A stretch of DNA of 64,000 bases from Streptococcus sp. 'caviae' (lineage in GTDB: Bacteria > Bacillota > Bacilli > Lactobacillales > Streptococcaceae): NCBI RefSeq assembly GCF_001937065.1, contig NZ_MOWR01000001.1:62001-126000 (forward strand). The letters are read 5' to 3'. The notes under the pieces are model-generated. The model saw nothing but the letters and a program-made list of their open reading frames with translations. It searched no databases and was not told the DNA's origin. Positions 10,127 to 17,755 of the stretch are shown in pieces. The position numbers and the translations under genes were made by a program. Every line of letters begins with the position of its first letter. Position 1 is the stretch's first letter.

Positions 10127-10349
10127 AAATGAGAATTCTCAATCCATCTACATCTTCTAAAAAGCTATTAAAACGCGGTTTGATATTACGATAAATTGGA
10201 TAAAATAGGTACAAAAAGAGGTTTGATAAAAAATTGGTGGGTGGTTAGTGGGTGATTTTATTATCTTAAAAAGGTACTAATAGCCAGCATAAAATTTCCG
10301 CAATAATGGATATTTATAAAAATTTCCGTTTTCTAGATAGTAAGCAAAA
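10127..10349. other. Non-coding left end of the prophage, with integrase arm-type repeat
   Basis: No convincing gene. Positions 10234-10254 hold TTGGTGGGTGGTTAGTGGGTG, a tandem GGTGGGTG motif matched at the other end of the element (23080-23101) in the same orientation, as expected for arm-type integrase binding sites. The rest is A/T-rich without clear signals. Confidence 0.6.
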
Positions 10350-10373
10350 AACCTTAGAAAATCCTAAGGTTCT
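10350..10373 (-). terminator. Terminator of the CHAP endolysin gene
   Basis: AACCTTAG / CTAAGGTT stem with a short A-rich loop, followed on the minus strand by TTTTTTGC, nine bases after the endolysin stop. Confidence 0.8.
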
Positions 10374-10381
10374 ATCTGGAA

Positions 10382-11020
10382 TTATTTTACTGCTCCTTTT
10401 TGAAAATTATCAAATGTCTTAGTTGACACTTTCATATTTTTAACTCCATTTGCCCAGAAAACTGCAGGGTCTTTTGCATCAAGCAAAGCATAAAATACTC
10501 CACCTGTAACTAATGCGATTCCTCGGTTTGGTGCTGAAATTGTAAACATATCTTCTTCCTCCTCTTCTTTACTAATGTCTGCATCCTCATATTTTGGACG
10601 AATCCAACCAATAACATCTGTTAATGAACGTGTACGATAGCGAGCTGGTCCACCAACATAAAGTGCATCAGCATTTCCATCAACGTTCTGCTCAACAGTT
10701 TTCATATTACTGCTATTACTATCTTCAATAACTAAGCCAGTATGTCCATAATTTACTCCACCGATAATAGAGTTCATCACAAAGACATCTCCCGCTTTAG
10801 GAGCGACTCCAGAAGATTTGTAAATAACAGTGTAACCATTCTGTTTTGCTGAATCAAGTAAATTAATAGCGTTGCCGCTTAATGGACGACCAAAAAATTT
10901 ACCAAAGACCCAGTTTACTAAGTCAACACACTGCGTGCCATATTGACCATCATAGTCAACACCAACACCGCGGTTTGCTAAATCTTTCGCCCAGTTTACG
11001 ACGTCCGATCGTTTTACCAT
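10382..11020 (-). CDS. CHAP-domain endolysin
   Basis: 212 residues. The N-terminal 140 form a CHAP amidase/endopeptidase: nucleophile Cys in GTQCVDLV (near residue 31), His in YGHTGLV (near 97), and the VEQN strand (near 114). A Glu-rich linker (KEEEEE) leads to a C-terminal domain of about 55 residues, probably wall-binding. No signal peptide, so a holin or lysis is needed for release. It is not beside the holin genes; it stands alone, divergent from an S24 repressor with three shared operators. A truncated paralogue lies at 13404-13694. Confidence 0.9.
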   Translation of the reverse strand: MVKRSDVVNWAKDLANRGVGVDYDGQYGTQCVDLVNWVFGKFFGRPLSGNAINLLDSAKQNGYTVIYKSSGVAPKAGDVFVMNSIIGGVNYGHTGLVIEDSNSSNMKTVEQNVDGNADALYVGGPARYRTRSLTDVIGWIRPKYEDADISKEEEEEDMFTISAPNRGIALVTGGVFYALLDAKDPAVFWANGVKNMKVSTKTFDNFQKGAVK

Positions 11021-11039
11021 AGTTTCTCCTTCCCTTCAA

Positions 11040-11168
11040 GGTTAACACGTTTAAAATTTTAGAAAGCATTGGATCCTCACCTTTCTAATTATAGTTTAAC
11101 ACGTTAAACACATTTTGTCAAACATGTTAAACAAAACCATTTAAATTTTTAGTGAGTCATTGTATAAT
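11040..11168. promoter_or_regulatory. Divergent lysin/repressor control region with three palindromic operators
   Basis: Three 16-bp sites: GTTTAACACGTTAAAC (11094-11109, perfect palindrome), GTCAAACATGTTAAAC (11117-11132) and a weaker GGTTAACACGTTTAAA (11040-11055). The perfect site directly abuts the minus-strand TATAAT of the endolysin (11088-11093); the weak one lies in the endolysin leader. The repressor promoter (+) has TATAAT at 11163-11168 with TTTAAA 17 bp upstream. Confidence 0.8.
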
Positions 11169-11197
11169 AAGAGTAGTAACTAAAAAGAGGATAAAAA

Positions 11198-11968
11198 ATG
11201 AAACTAGGTGAATTATTAAACGACTATCGTTCAAAATATAAAATTTCTATGGATGAATTCTCAAAAGTGTCTAATTTGACAAAGGGTTATATTTCTATGC
11301 TAGAAAAGAATGAGCATCCGAGAACTAAAAAACCAATCATTCCTTCATATGAGACTGTCCAAAAAATTGCTAAAGGTATGGGAATTTCTTTTGAAGATTT
11401 ACTTACAAAACTAGATGCAGATCAAGAAATTGCAGTTAACGCTACTCCAGATTTTTTCTTTGTATCTGATATTCAAAAAATTTATAATCAATTAAAAGGA
11501 GTCGAAAAGAATAAATTACTGAAATATGCTAATAATCTCCTTATTAAGCAAGAAAGTACTGAACAATTATATGCAGTAACTGGTTTATCTGCCTCTGCAG
11601 CTGCTTCAGGTTGGGGAAGAGGCTATGGCTATGATGATAATGATATTTACACTGTATATACAAACGAGGAACCACCAAGACATGATATTTCAACCATGGT
11701 TATTGGAGATTCTATGGAGCCTGAATATCATGATGGAGAAATGTTATATTTGGCAGACAAAGGAATTTCCACGTACAATGGCGATTTAGCAGTCGTTGTT
11801 TATGAAGACAGAACTTATTTTAAAAAAGTTTATACCGAACAAGATCAAATTCGCTTGATCTCACTTAATAAAAAATATGATGATATCTGCATTGATTTTC
11901 CACCAGCAGAAGATTCTCATATTAAAATTTTTTCAGTCGTTGGTAGCTTTAAACCTATTGAAGTATGA
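11198..11968 (+). CDS. XRE-family S24 (LexA/CI-like) repressor beside the endolysin
   Basis: 256 residues. An HTH_XRE domain occupies about 1-70 (GELLNDYRSKYKISMDEFSK). The C-terminal S24 domain has the catalytic Ser in IGDSMEPEYHDGE (near residue 175) and a Lys in TYFKKVY. The usual Ala-Gly cleavage dyad is not plain; the equivalent region reads SASAAASGWG. In the family such proteins self-cleave on RecA filaments and derepress their operators. Three operators lie between it and the divergent lysin gene. It is distinct from the second S24 repressor at 19536-20297. Confidence 0.88.
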   Translation: MKLGELLNDYRSKYKISMDEFSKVSNLTKGYISMLEKNEHPRTKKPIIPSYETVQKIAKGMGISFEDLLTKLDADQEIAVNATPDFFFVSDIQKIYNQLKGVEKNKLLKYANNLLIKQESTEQLYAVTGLSASAAASGWGRGYGYDDNDIYTVYTNEEPPRHDISTMVIGDSMEPEYHDGEMLYLADKGISTYNGDLAVVVYEDRTYFKKVYTEQDQIRLISLNKKYDDICIDFPPAEDSHIKIFSVVGSFKPIEV

Positions 11969-12239
11969 TACAAAAAGTTAGAAACTTTGTATTTTTAAAG
12001 ATCATTTTGACGATTAAAAAAGCCCTAACAAAATTATAGTAACCAAAAACCAATTTACTACTTCAAAATTCAAAAAACGCCAAAATTTGCAAATAAGCAT
12101 TGAAAAAAACTAATGCTAAACTCAAAAAAGCTGTTTTTGCAAAATAAAAAATCCTACCAATTCGGTATAATTGGTAGGAATATTTCCAGTAGGGTATTTC
12201 TAATCAAAGAGCGCGCCCTTCCGCGCTTCTTTTAAATTA
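11969..12239. other. Intergenic region with facing terminators
   Basis: No gene seen. At 11969-11996 an ATACAAAAAGTT/AACTTTGTAT hairpin followed by TTTTTA ends the repressor gene. At 12152-12179 TCCTACCAATT/AATTGGTAGGA followed on the minus strand by TTTTTTATTTT ends the DUF2335 operon. A GCGCG-rich hairpin lies at about 12210-12228. Confidence 0.7.
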
Positions 12240-12665
12240 CTATTTACTGTTATTATTTCCAGTAAATAGACCAATCAAACCCAGCGCAGTTGTACCAGTC
12301 AGGATACTACCCGCTATTTGTTTATCTTTTGCAATTAGATAGATACCTCCAATAATAACCATGGTAGCAATTAAAAATCCAAAAAGTTGACCTAATTTGT
12401 GAGCCGTAATATTTCCTGACAAATACCTCTCTTCCATTTTTCTTCTGTGAACACTTTCTGATATCCCATTGTCAATGATTTTCTTGGCTGCATCAGGATA
12501 TAGTCTGTTATACCCCTCTAAAATATCTGGGTGTGGTAAATCGCCTTGATAAATTTCTAGTTTCTGGAGAACTACTTGGCGCTGATCTATCGGTAACTTT
12601 TCGACTTCTTCAACAATACTATCAATATTTTCAATTTCGTTTGAATTTTTATTTTCTGTAGTCAA
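12240..12665 (-). CDS. DUF2335-family membrane protein
   Basis: 141 residues. The segment LPHPDILEGYNRLYPDAAKK (residues 52-71), followed by an HRRKMEERY helix and two C-terminal transmembrane segments, is the DUF2335 signature. The function of the family is not known to me; members often occur in prophages and near accessory genes. The start is TTG (12663-12665). It overlaps the preceding small membrane gene by 17 bp, so the two form a two-gene unit with a promoter at about 12944-12972. It sits at the moron position, between the lysis cassette and the attachment site. Confidence 0.75.
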   Translation of the reverse strand: MTTENKNSNEIENIDSIVEEVEKLPIDQRQVVLQKLEIYQGDLPHPDILEGYNRLYPDAAKKIIDNGISESVHRRKMEERYLSGNITAHKLGQLFGFLIATMVIIGGIYLIAKDKQIAGSILTGTTALGLIGLFTGNNNSK

Positions 12666-12891
12666 ACTCTAATACCTCTTTTTGGATACCTTCAAATGAT
12701 TTTAGGTAATCTTTTTTGACTTTATTACCATCAGATAATTCTTCTGCGTCAATCTTTTTAATTGGTTGATTAAAATTTAAAACAGGTAAAATAATAGCAG
12801 ACATTCCTAATAAGAATGAATTAAAATAATGAGGTTGTTTCTTAGCATTGATCTTAATAAATCTTCCATTATTTTTTGATAATGTAGTCAT
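12649..12891 (-). CDS. Small membrane protein preceding the DUF2335 gene
   Basis: 80 residues from the ATG at 12889-12891, which follows GAGGGGG; the longer open frame upstream only reads through A/T-rich tandem repeats. It has a basic N-terminus, one transmembrane segment (FNSFLLGMSAIILPVL) and a charged C-terminal half. I do not recognise a family. Coupling to the DUF2335 gene suggests they work together. Confidence 0.6.
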   Translation of the reverse strand: MTTLSKNNGRFIKINAKKQPHYFNSFLLGMSAIILPVLNFNQPIKKIDAEELSDGNKVKKDYLKSFEGIQKEVLEFDYRK

Positions 12892-12906
12892 AACATAACC
12901 CCCTCT

Positions 12907-12942
12907 TTTTATATAATTTTTTATATAATTTTTTATATAATT
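12907..12942. repeat. Three perfect 12-bp tandem repeats in a 5' leader
   Basis: Three exact copies of TTTTATATAATT, between the promoter and the SD of the small membrane gene. They would be transcribed into an A/U-only leader. Confidence 0.85.
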
Positions 12943-12943
12943 A

Positions 12944-12972
12944 ATTGTGTCATATATTACACAAAATGTCAA
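12944..12972 (-). promoter_or_regulatory. Promoter of the DUF2335 unit with a palindrome in the spacer
   Basis: TTGACA (12967-12972), 17 bp, CACAAT (12944-12949) on the minus strand. The spacer and -10 contain the inverted repeat TGTGT-N8-ACACA, a possible operator. Confidence 0.55.
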
Positions 12973-13276
12973 TCAGCGATGTCTGACTAGGCGAAGTATT
13001 TACGGTAAAATAAAAAGCCCTAGGATTTTCCTAGGGTTAAAAATCGACTGCTAGCATTTTTCGTCTGCTAGACGTGCAAGGAGAGTTACCTCTTCTCTTT
13101 TTTAGTTTTCACAGTCTTATTTTAGATATAGTGTTTCTTGCTATTATTAGTCTGTTTAAGAGCTGTAAAAAAATATTTGACCCATTTTTGAAAGTTTAGT
13201 CTTCGTTCAAATTTACCATGCTCTCGTCGAAATTTGATGTATTCTGGCGAATTAGATCTAACAAATACTGCTCGAG
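12973..13276. other. Prophage stretch with a terminator and decayed small-gene sequence
   Basis: CCCTAGGATTTTCCTAGGG (13018-13036) with TTTTTATTTT on the minus strand is a terminator for the genes to its right. On the minus strand the frame of the 38-residue ORF at 13277-13393 continues past its TAG with LEQYLLDLIR and then loses sense, which suggests an earlier, longer gene. Confidence 0.5.
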
Positions 13277-13393
13277 CTATCTTTTTTGCGCTAAAAGTTT
13301 TAATTGAGATAGTCTGATTAGATATGGGCAAGACAGCTTATGATCGATAACTGCAATCTCATGCTTGATTTGCTGTTTACATGTATTTGGCAT
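13277..13393 (-). CDS. Small phage protein, possibly shortened by a stop
   Basis: 38 residues starting MPNTCKQQIKHEIAVIDHK, with AGGTGATAGTAC before the ATG (13391-13393). It is short, basic and helical. The frame continues sensibly beyond the TAG at 13277-13279, so this may be the front of a longer gene cut by a nonsense mutation. Function unknown. Confidence 0.4.
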   Translation of the reverse strand: MPNTCKQQIKHEIAVIDHKLSCPYLIRLSQLKLLAQKR

Positions 13394-13403
13394 GTACTAT
13401 CAC

Positions 13404-13694
13404 CTACTTTTGATAGTCGGGCCTAATACAGCCGAGTATGTAATTTTTATCATTGTGCATGTATGTCCATGCCCGTAAAGAGCTAACGTATCTATAAATA
13501 AAGATATAGCCGAGCTGCGGCTCTGCGTTGCCAGAAACGACGTTATAACTGACAGCTCGTGCATTATCCAGTAAATCGATAGCATTACCACTGACTAACT
13601 GTCCGCAGTAGTTTCCCGTCAAATCAAACACAATATCTACACACTGCATGCCAAACATACCGTCGTAATCAACACCTTGACCACTAGTTGCCAT
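13404..13694 (-). pseudogene. Truncated CHAP endolysin remnant
   Basis: 96 residues aligning with the CHAP domain at 10382-11020: SGQGVDYDG, MQCVDIV with the Cys, SGNAIDLLDNAR. The middle with the catalytic His (YGHTG in the paralogue) is missing and replaced by RAWTYMHNDKNY, after which the IRPDY end returns. The N-terminus is also short. It follows the GH25 gene at the end of the lysis cassette, the place where the original second lysin would be. Not expected to be active. Confidence 0.75.
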
Positions 13695-13841
13695 ACGAGT
13701 ATACAGCTCGTTTGTTTGATGAACAGTTAATCTAGATGTAACAGCATCCCCATCTGTGGTTTGTGGTTAATATAAATGATAAGAAAGATAAAACTAAAAT
13801 CATAAATAATTTAGATGCCTTGATAAAATCATCGCCCTTTA

Positions 13842-14729
13842 TTAATAATTATCAGCTGGTTCAATTGTCTTGATTTTAAATGTATGAACAGCACGAGTTA
13901 CACCTACTGCGTTAGTTGTAATTGTAGTTAGCATTTTAAAATATGGAGTGAACAATTTATATTCTTCGCTAGAGATGTGCTTCATAACTCCTGTGGCTGT
14001 ATTCACCGTAAAGATTGCTCCTGCCCCGTACTCGTCGTCACCTAGTTTTACGTAGCCGTTTAGTTTGATTAAAAACATGTCCTTTCCTTTCAATTTTTCG
14101 TATTGTTTGTTAATTGTTGACGTTGACTGTGGTGCTGTTTCGTCATTGATTAGCACTATATTTTTGTCTAATCCACCGGGTAGACCAGTTGACGTAAATT
14201 GCCACCATCTGATGCCGTCCATACTTGGGAAGATGGACCATACCGGATCCGGCGTATAGTTGTAGTTTGGATAAGCCGCAATCCAGAGACTATCAGGATA
14301 TTTAGCCAAGATTTGTTTATAGTAAACATTAGCCAGTGTAAAAGGCTTGTAACTGTAATAGATAGGTATATACCCTGCGGCTTTAATCGTATCCATAAAC
14401 GCCAATACAGCGTTTGTGTTGGCTTGCACATTACTGCTAGCGGAATCTTCGTAGTCGCATACTAAGTATTTAACGCGCTTAGGTACCGTGCTCAAAAAGT
14501 ATCTAGCCTCTGCTTGTGCCTGTGCAACTGAGTCGCCGAATCTTGCGAAGTGATAGTAACCGACGCAATTTGACGTATTAGTCTGAGATACAGCGCTATA
14601 GTTGTAGTATCCGATACCTTCTGTCAGCTTGATAATCGTCTTGTCACTTGCTGACGCATATAAAACGGCATTTGCATTTTGGTAAGACGAAATGTCGATG
14701 AAATAATCATTCTTTTTTAGGTCAGTCAT
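13842..14729 (-). CDS. GH25 lysozyme-type endolysin
   Basis: 295 residues from the ATG at 14727-14729 after AAGGAGGTTAGA. The N-terminal 200 form a GH25 muramidase: FIDISSYQ near the start (catalytic Asp), VCDYED with the catalytic Asp/Glu pair, and GIRWWQFT at the barrel end. About 75 C-terminal residues (from GKDMFLIK) probably bind the wall. It cleaves the MurNAc-GlcNAc bond of peptidoglycan. No signal peptide. It lies directly after the holin gene. Confidence 0.93.
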   Translation of the reverse strand: MTDLKKNDYFIDISSYQNANAVLYASASDKTIIKLTEGIGYYNYSAVSQTNTSNCVGYYHFARFGDSVAQAQAEARYFLSTVPKRVKYLVCDYEDSASSNVQANTNAVLAFMDTIKAAGYIPIYYSYKPFTLANVYYKQILAKYPDSLWIAAYPNYNYTPDPVWSIFPSMDGIRWWQFTSTGLPGGLDKNIVLINDETAPQSTSTINKQYEKLKGKDMFLIKLNGYVKLGDDEYGAGAIFTVNTATGVMKHISSEEYKLFTPYFKMLTTITTNAVGVTRAVHTFKIKTIEPADNY

Positions 14730-14743
14730 TCTAACCTCCTTAA

Positions 14744-15220
14744 TCAATCGGTTACAGTTGTAATTAGATTTTCAGGATCTTTGGCATCTTCTGGTTTTTC
14801 AACAACTTCAACGAGTTTAGCATCTTCAACTGTTTCCAGTTGTGCCACTTTTTCAGCGTCATAAATAGCTGTGTTTTCTTTCTTAGTGCCAGCAGTCGCG
14901 CTGTCAGACAACTTGTTGACTGCTGCCTCAATTAAATCATCAAGCTGATCTTCTGTGACTTTAAGTTTGAGTTTGCTGTTATTGATATAAGCAAGCATTT
15001 TAGTGCGTGCAACAGCTTTTTTATCAGACGGCAAGAGATTGCTCATCTGTTCTACAGCTGTTACAACGCGCAATGTATAGCTTTCTAATACTTGGATCCG
15101 CTTGTCTGTCGTTTTTGCTTGCAACCACTTGATAGCTGAGATAACCAGCGGTGATACCACCGTTAACACAGCCAAAACATCAAAAATATTATTTGCGATT
15201 GTCACTAGTTGTTCCGTCAT
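14744..15220 (-). CDS. Phage holin, LLH family
   Basis: 158 residues: one N-terminal hydrophobic segment (IFDVLAVLTVVSPLVISAI), then a helical region (AVEQMSNLLPSDKKAVARTKM, ALIEAAVNKL-like) and an acidic C-terminal tail. This is the pattern of the LLH holin family, which lets the lysins reach the wall. It overlaps the upstream gene (ATGA type) and is 14 bp before the GH25 start. Confidence 0.8.
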   Translation of the reverse strand: MTEQLVTIANNIFDVLAVLTVVSPLVISAIKWLQAKTTDKRIQVLESYTLRVVTAVEQMSNLLPSDKKAVARTKMLAYINNSKLKLKVTEDQLDDLIEAAVNKLSDSATAGTKKENTAIYDAEKVAQLETVEDAKLVEVVEKPEDAKDPENLITTVTD

Positions 15221-15522
15221 TTAATTTCTCCTTCTAGTTTTTCGTCAATTTTGTCAACTTTATCAGATAAAGCAGAGATTTGTTCTGTTAGTCTAATGAT
15301 ATTTTCATTTTGTTTATCATGATTATCTAGTCGCCGCTTATGCTCTTTTAGCTCTAGTTGTTGGTTTTGTTGCTTTACTTCAAGTAACGTCAGTTTTTTA
15401 TCGAGCAAGAGCGATTCTTGCTGATGCTCTTTATTTTTATTGTTGAAGAAAGTGTTGACTGTGATAAGCGTTGTTATAAAACTAAGGGCTATAGTAAAAG
15501 CCTGAAATAACTCGAGCCTCAT
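15217..15522 (-). CDS. Holin-associated membrane/coiled-coil protein
   Basis: 101 residues: one N-terminal transmembrane segment (FTIALSFITTLITVNTFF) followed by a long charged coiled coil. Similar proteins stand directly upstream of holins in lactic-acid-bacteria phages and are thought to assist lysis. The start ATG overlaps the stop of the truncated gp157 gene (TAATG), with GAGGAG eight bases upstream. Confidence 0.7.
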   Translation of the reverse strand: MRLELFQAFTIALSFITTLITVNTFFNNKNKEHQQESLLLDKKLTLLEVKQQNQQLELKEHKRRLDNHDKQNENIIRLTEQISALSDKVDKIDEKLEGEIK

Positions 15523-15881
15523 TAAACCAACTCCTCAATTATAATGATAACAACTGGTTTAGTCTTTCTGACAGATACTGTCATCAGCGAACTGTCGACT
15601 TTAAGATTATTGCTGACTTCCATAGCTGCTTGCAGGTTAGTTTTGAGTGTGTCAATTTTCTTCTTGATTGATTTTTTGCGGTCTGCTAATCGACTTTCTT
15701 CTTGCTTAATGACCGCGATGTCATTTTCAAGATTTTTGATGACTTTTGCATAGCCAAAAACTTTTTCTTCAAAATCTTTTTGCCAATCAATAGTCTCCAA
15801 CGTATCTAGTTTCGTTTCGTCGGTAATATCTATGTTGTAGATGTCTAAATATTGACCTGTTAGTTCGTATAGTGTGCTCAT
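15522..15881 (-). pseudogene. Truncated Gp157-family early protein at a deletion junction
   Basis: 119 residues from MSTLYELTG, after AAAGGAG. It matches the siphovirus Gp157 pattern: N-terminal YELTGQYLDIYN, KVIKNLENDIAVIKQEE coiled coil, and the start of the basic C-terminal domain (VSVRKTKP). After KPVV it reads IIIIEELV and stops, about 40 residues short of the family length. Gp157 is an early, recombination-linked gene, yet the next gene is a lysis gene. I infer that a deletion removed the end of gp157 and all packaging and structural genes. Confidence 0.72.
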
Positions 15882-15943
15882 TTTTTGCTCCTTTGTTTTA
15901 TCAGCTTTCCTCTTGCTTTGTTTTCCATGTTTTTGCCTTTCTG

Positions 15944-16273
15944 TTAAGCTCTTTCCCAATACTTCGTTAAATCGACAGATAACACAGCGCCTAAGTTTCT
16001 TTTCTCAGTTGCAATTTGTTTTCGATAAGGAGTTATTCCTGCTTCACGCTCATCTTTGTTCCGTGGAATGTAGTAACCACTTGGTTGCGTCTTCTTTGCA
16101 ACAATCGGATGTCCATGTACGAACCTAAGAGTTTCAACAATCTCTTCAAGACCACGCTTTGATAATCCTAGATCATTTCTAATTTTCTCTGCTTTTACTG
16201 GTAATTTAAAACTGCCGCGGTTTAAGATAACGTCGAGGACGTTAGCCTCAATAGTTGTCATTTCTCTGTTCAT
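15944..16273 (-). CDS. Phage early protein of unknown function, winged-helix-like
   Basis: 109 residues. The N-terminal part (MTTIEANVLDVILNRGSF ... GLSKRGLEEIVETLRF) looks like a winged helix, then GYYIPRN and a basic C-terminus. The ATG overlaps the stop of the preceding gene. Its position after the initiator gene suggests a replication accessory. No family recognised with confidence. Confidence 0.6.
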   Translation of the reverse strand: MNREMTTIEANVLDVILNRGSFKLPVKAEKIRNDLGLSKRGLEEIVETLRFVHGHPIVAKKTQPSGYYIPRNKDEREAGITPYRKQIATEKRNLGAVLSVDLTKYWERA

Positions 16274-16494
16274 AAGCTTTCCTTTCTCTTTCTGTATATG
16301 CTAAGTGCTTGTTTAGATGTAATCTTTGCGCCAAAGGCATATAAATTTATGGGGTTGACAATCGGTTTCACGCCATCCTTAGTAATTCCTGTTTTACAAT
16401 AACTCAAAAAATTATTGAATGTTCTTTGTGATGACGGTCTGCTAAAATGCTTCTTCAAAAAAATGTTGTACTCACTAAAAAGCGTTCGGGTCAT
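16270..16494 (-). CDS. Small phage protein of unknown function
   Basis: 74 basic residues (MTRTLFSEYNIFLKKHF). It overlaps the replication initiator gene by 20 bp and the next gene by 4 bp, so it is part of one tightly packed early unit. No motif recognised. Confidence 0.55.
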   Translation of the reverse strand: MTRTLFSEYNIFLKKHFSRPSSQRTFNNFLSYCKTGITKDGVKPIVNPINLYAFGAKITSKQALSIYRKRKESL

Positions 16495-17302
16495 CTTTTA
16501 TCTCGCTTTCATTAACTTTTAGATCGTCTAAATCTGGCGCTTTGTAGTTTGGATTACTCCATTTGGGGACGTTTGATTTACTTTGTTGTTTAACCGGCTG
16601 ATTGAGATAGCTTTCAAATTTCGTTCCAAAAAGTGTTTCTGGTCGTAAATACTTAGACATATCTGTATTTAGCCACTCATCAACTTTTTTGTTGATTACT
16701 GTTTTAAAATCTTCTAAGCTAAAGCCATCATTTAGCCTAGCTTTTATATGTTTACGTGTTTTTTGGGTGCTATGTTTGTACTTAGTACCAGCTTTTAAGT
16801 TTAAGTAAGAGACAACATCAATGATTTCAGCGGATAATGCCGTCCTTGTTTCGTCAGAAACTGGACTATATATATCTAATCTACCCTTATCTAATCTATC
16901 CTTACCTAACCTAACCTGCGTCTCCATTTTGGATACATTTTGGATATATTGTTTTAAAGGCTTTAGGTTAGCGGTTTTTGTCTCGTCGTATTCAAGTTGT
17001 TCTTTTTCTTTTTTATATAAAGTGCTTTGAAACCTATCGGACTGAATATAGTTGTGGATTCTCCAATGACGAATTACAACTATTCCACTTTCAAACGGGA
17101 TTATAAATCCTTTTGCAATCAGGATTTTCATGTCGTCTTCATTTGCGCCGATGGTACGCTGAATCGTTTTTGCTTTATTGACAAAGCCTTCATCGTCAGC
17201 CCCTAAATTAAGATGGAAATATAACGCTTGACTGGAAAGTGGCATGTCTATAAAGGCATCGGTTTCCGTTATCTTCTTACTAAACATTCTTCTTTGAGCC
17301 AC
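16475..17302 (-). CDS. Phage replication initiator with conserved phage C-terminal domain
   Basis: 275 residues from a GTG at 17300-17302 following GGAAGAAGGTGG; three extra codons upstream are possible. The N-terminal 120 residues (AQRRMFSKKITETDAF, QALYFHLNLGADDEGF) are a winged-helix replisome-organiser domain. The C-terminal part, SAEIIDVVSYLNLKAGTKYK through RPETLFGTKFESYL, is the conserved phage C-terminal domain. Such proteins melt the phage origin and load helicase. The middle carries an in-frame repeat (RLGKDRLDKGRLD) encoded by the 15-bp iterons at 16873-16917. Acidic tail. Confidence 0.85.
   Translation of the reverse strand: MAQRRMFSKKITETDAFIDMPLSSQALYFHLNLGADDEGFVNKAKTIQRTIGANEDDMKILIAKGFIIPFESGIVVIRHWRIHNYIQSDRFQSTLYKKEKEQLEYDETKTANLKPLKQYIQNVSKMETQVRLGKDRLDKGRLDIYSPVSDETRTALSAEIIDVVSYLNLKAGTKYKHSTQKTRKHIKARLNDGFSLEDFKTVINKKVDEWLNTDMSKYLRPETLFGTKFESYLNQPVKQQSKSNVPKWSNPNYKAPDLDDLKVNESEIKDDPNAF
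16873..16917. repeat. Three contiguous 15-bp iterons, probable phage origin
   Basis: TATCTAATCTACCCT, TATCTAATCTATCCT and TACCTAACCTAACCT follow one another without a gap, inside the initiator gene. The 15-bp period keeps the reading frame. Origins within the initiator gene are common in siphoviruses. Confidence 0.8.
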
Positions 17303-17350
17303 TATTACCACCTTCTTCCTATTTTACTCATTTCTTTCTCTCTACCTTTC

Positions 17351-17491
17351 TTAAATTTTATTCTCAGCTAATCCATGCGCTCGATTGTACGCTCTAGCAC
17401 TCGCTTCCCAACCGTCATTTTTAACCGTCCAAGCAGGTCCCGCTTGCTGCTCCTGTTTTGGTTCAAATAATTTTGCAAATAATTTTTTCAT
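17351..17491 (-). CDS. Small phage early protein, 46 residues
   Basis: Frame from ATG 17489-17491 (SD AGGAG six bases upstream) to TAA 17351-17353. It starts MKKLFAKLFEPKQEQQ and contains WTVKNDGWEASARAYN. Length, SD and position in the packed early operon support a real gene. Function unknown. Confidence 0.6.
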   Translation of the reverse strand: MKKLFAKLFEPKQEQQAGPAWTVKNDGWEASARAYNRAHGLAENKI

Positions 17492-17500
17492 CTTACACTC

Positions 17501-17755
17501 CTATTTTTGTTCTTCTAACCATTTGATGATGGCTAATTTTGACCAACGCCGCGCTGGTAGTTCTTTTGGAAACCCACCAAGCCCCCGATAATGATCATCA
17601 AATGTGGTTACATCAATATTCAACATATCTGCCACTTCTTTACGCTTTAACAGAGTTGCTTCAAGTTCTGCTTCACGCATTCTGACAATTTTGTTGGTGG
17701 CTTCTAAGACGGCAGAAATAATCCAGTCTTTTAATGATTCAAAAATATTGTCCAT
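17501..17755 (-). CDS. AlpA/excisionase-like small DNA-binding protein
   Basis: 84 residues. The C-terminal half reads KRKEVADMLNIDVTTFDDHY...FPKELPARRWSKLAIIKWLE, the layout of an AlpA/MerR-like helix-turn-helix with a wing and a final helix that selects a site. The N-terminal half is a helix. It could be the excisionase or an early regulator. SD is TAAGGAG. Confidence 0.6.
   Translation of the reverse strand: MDNIFESLKDWIISAVLEATNKIVRMREAELEATLLKRKEVADMLNIDVTTFDDHYRGLGGFPKELPARRWSKLAIIKWLEEQK

Noticed and set aside
12907..12942. Possible CRISPR-like repeats
   Set aside because: The 12-bp units are directly adjacent with no spacers; likewise the 15-bp iterons at 16873-16917. No cas gene is present.
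13122..13331. 69-codon minus-strand frame
   Set aside because: Starts at a TTG without SD and overlaps a better-supported small frame at 13277-13393 in another phase.
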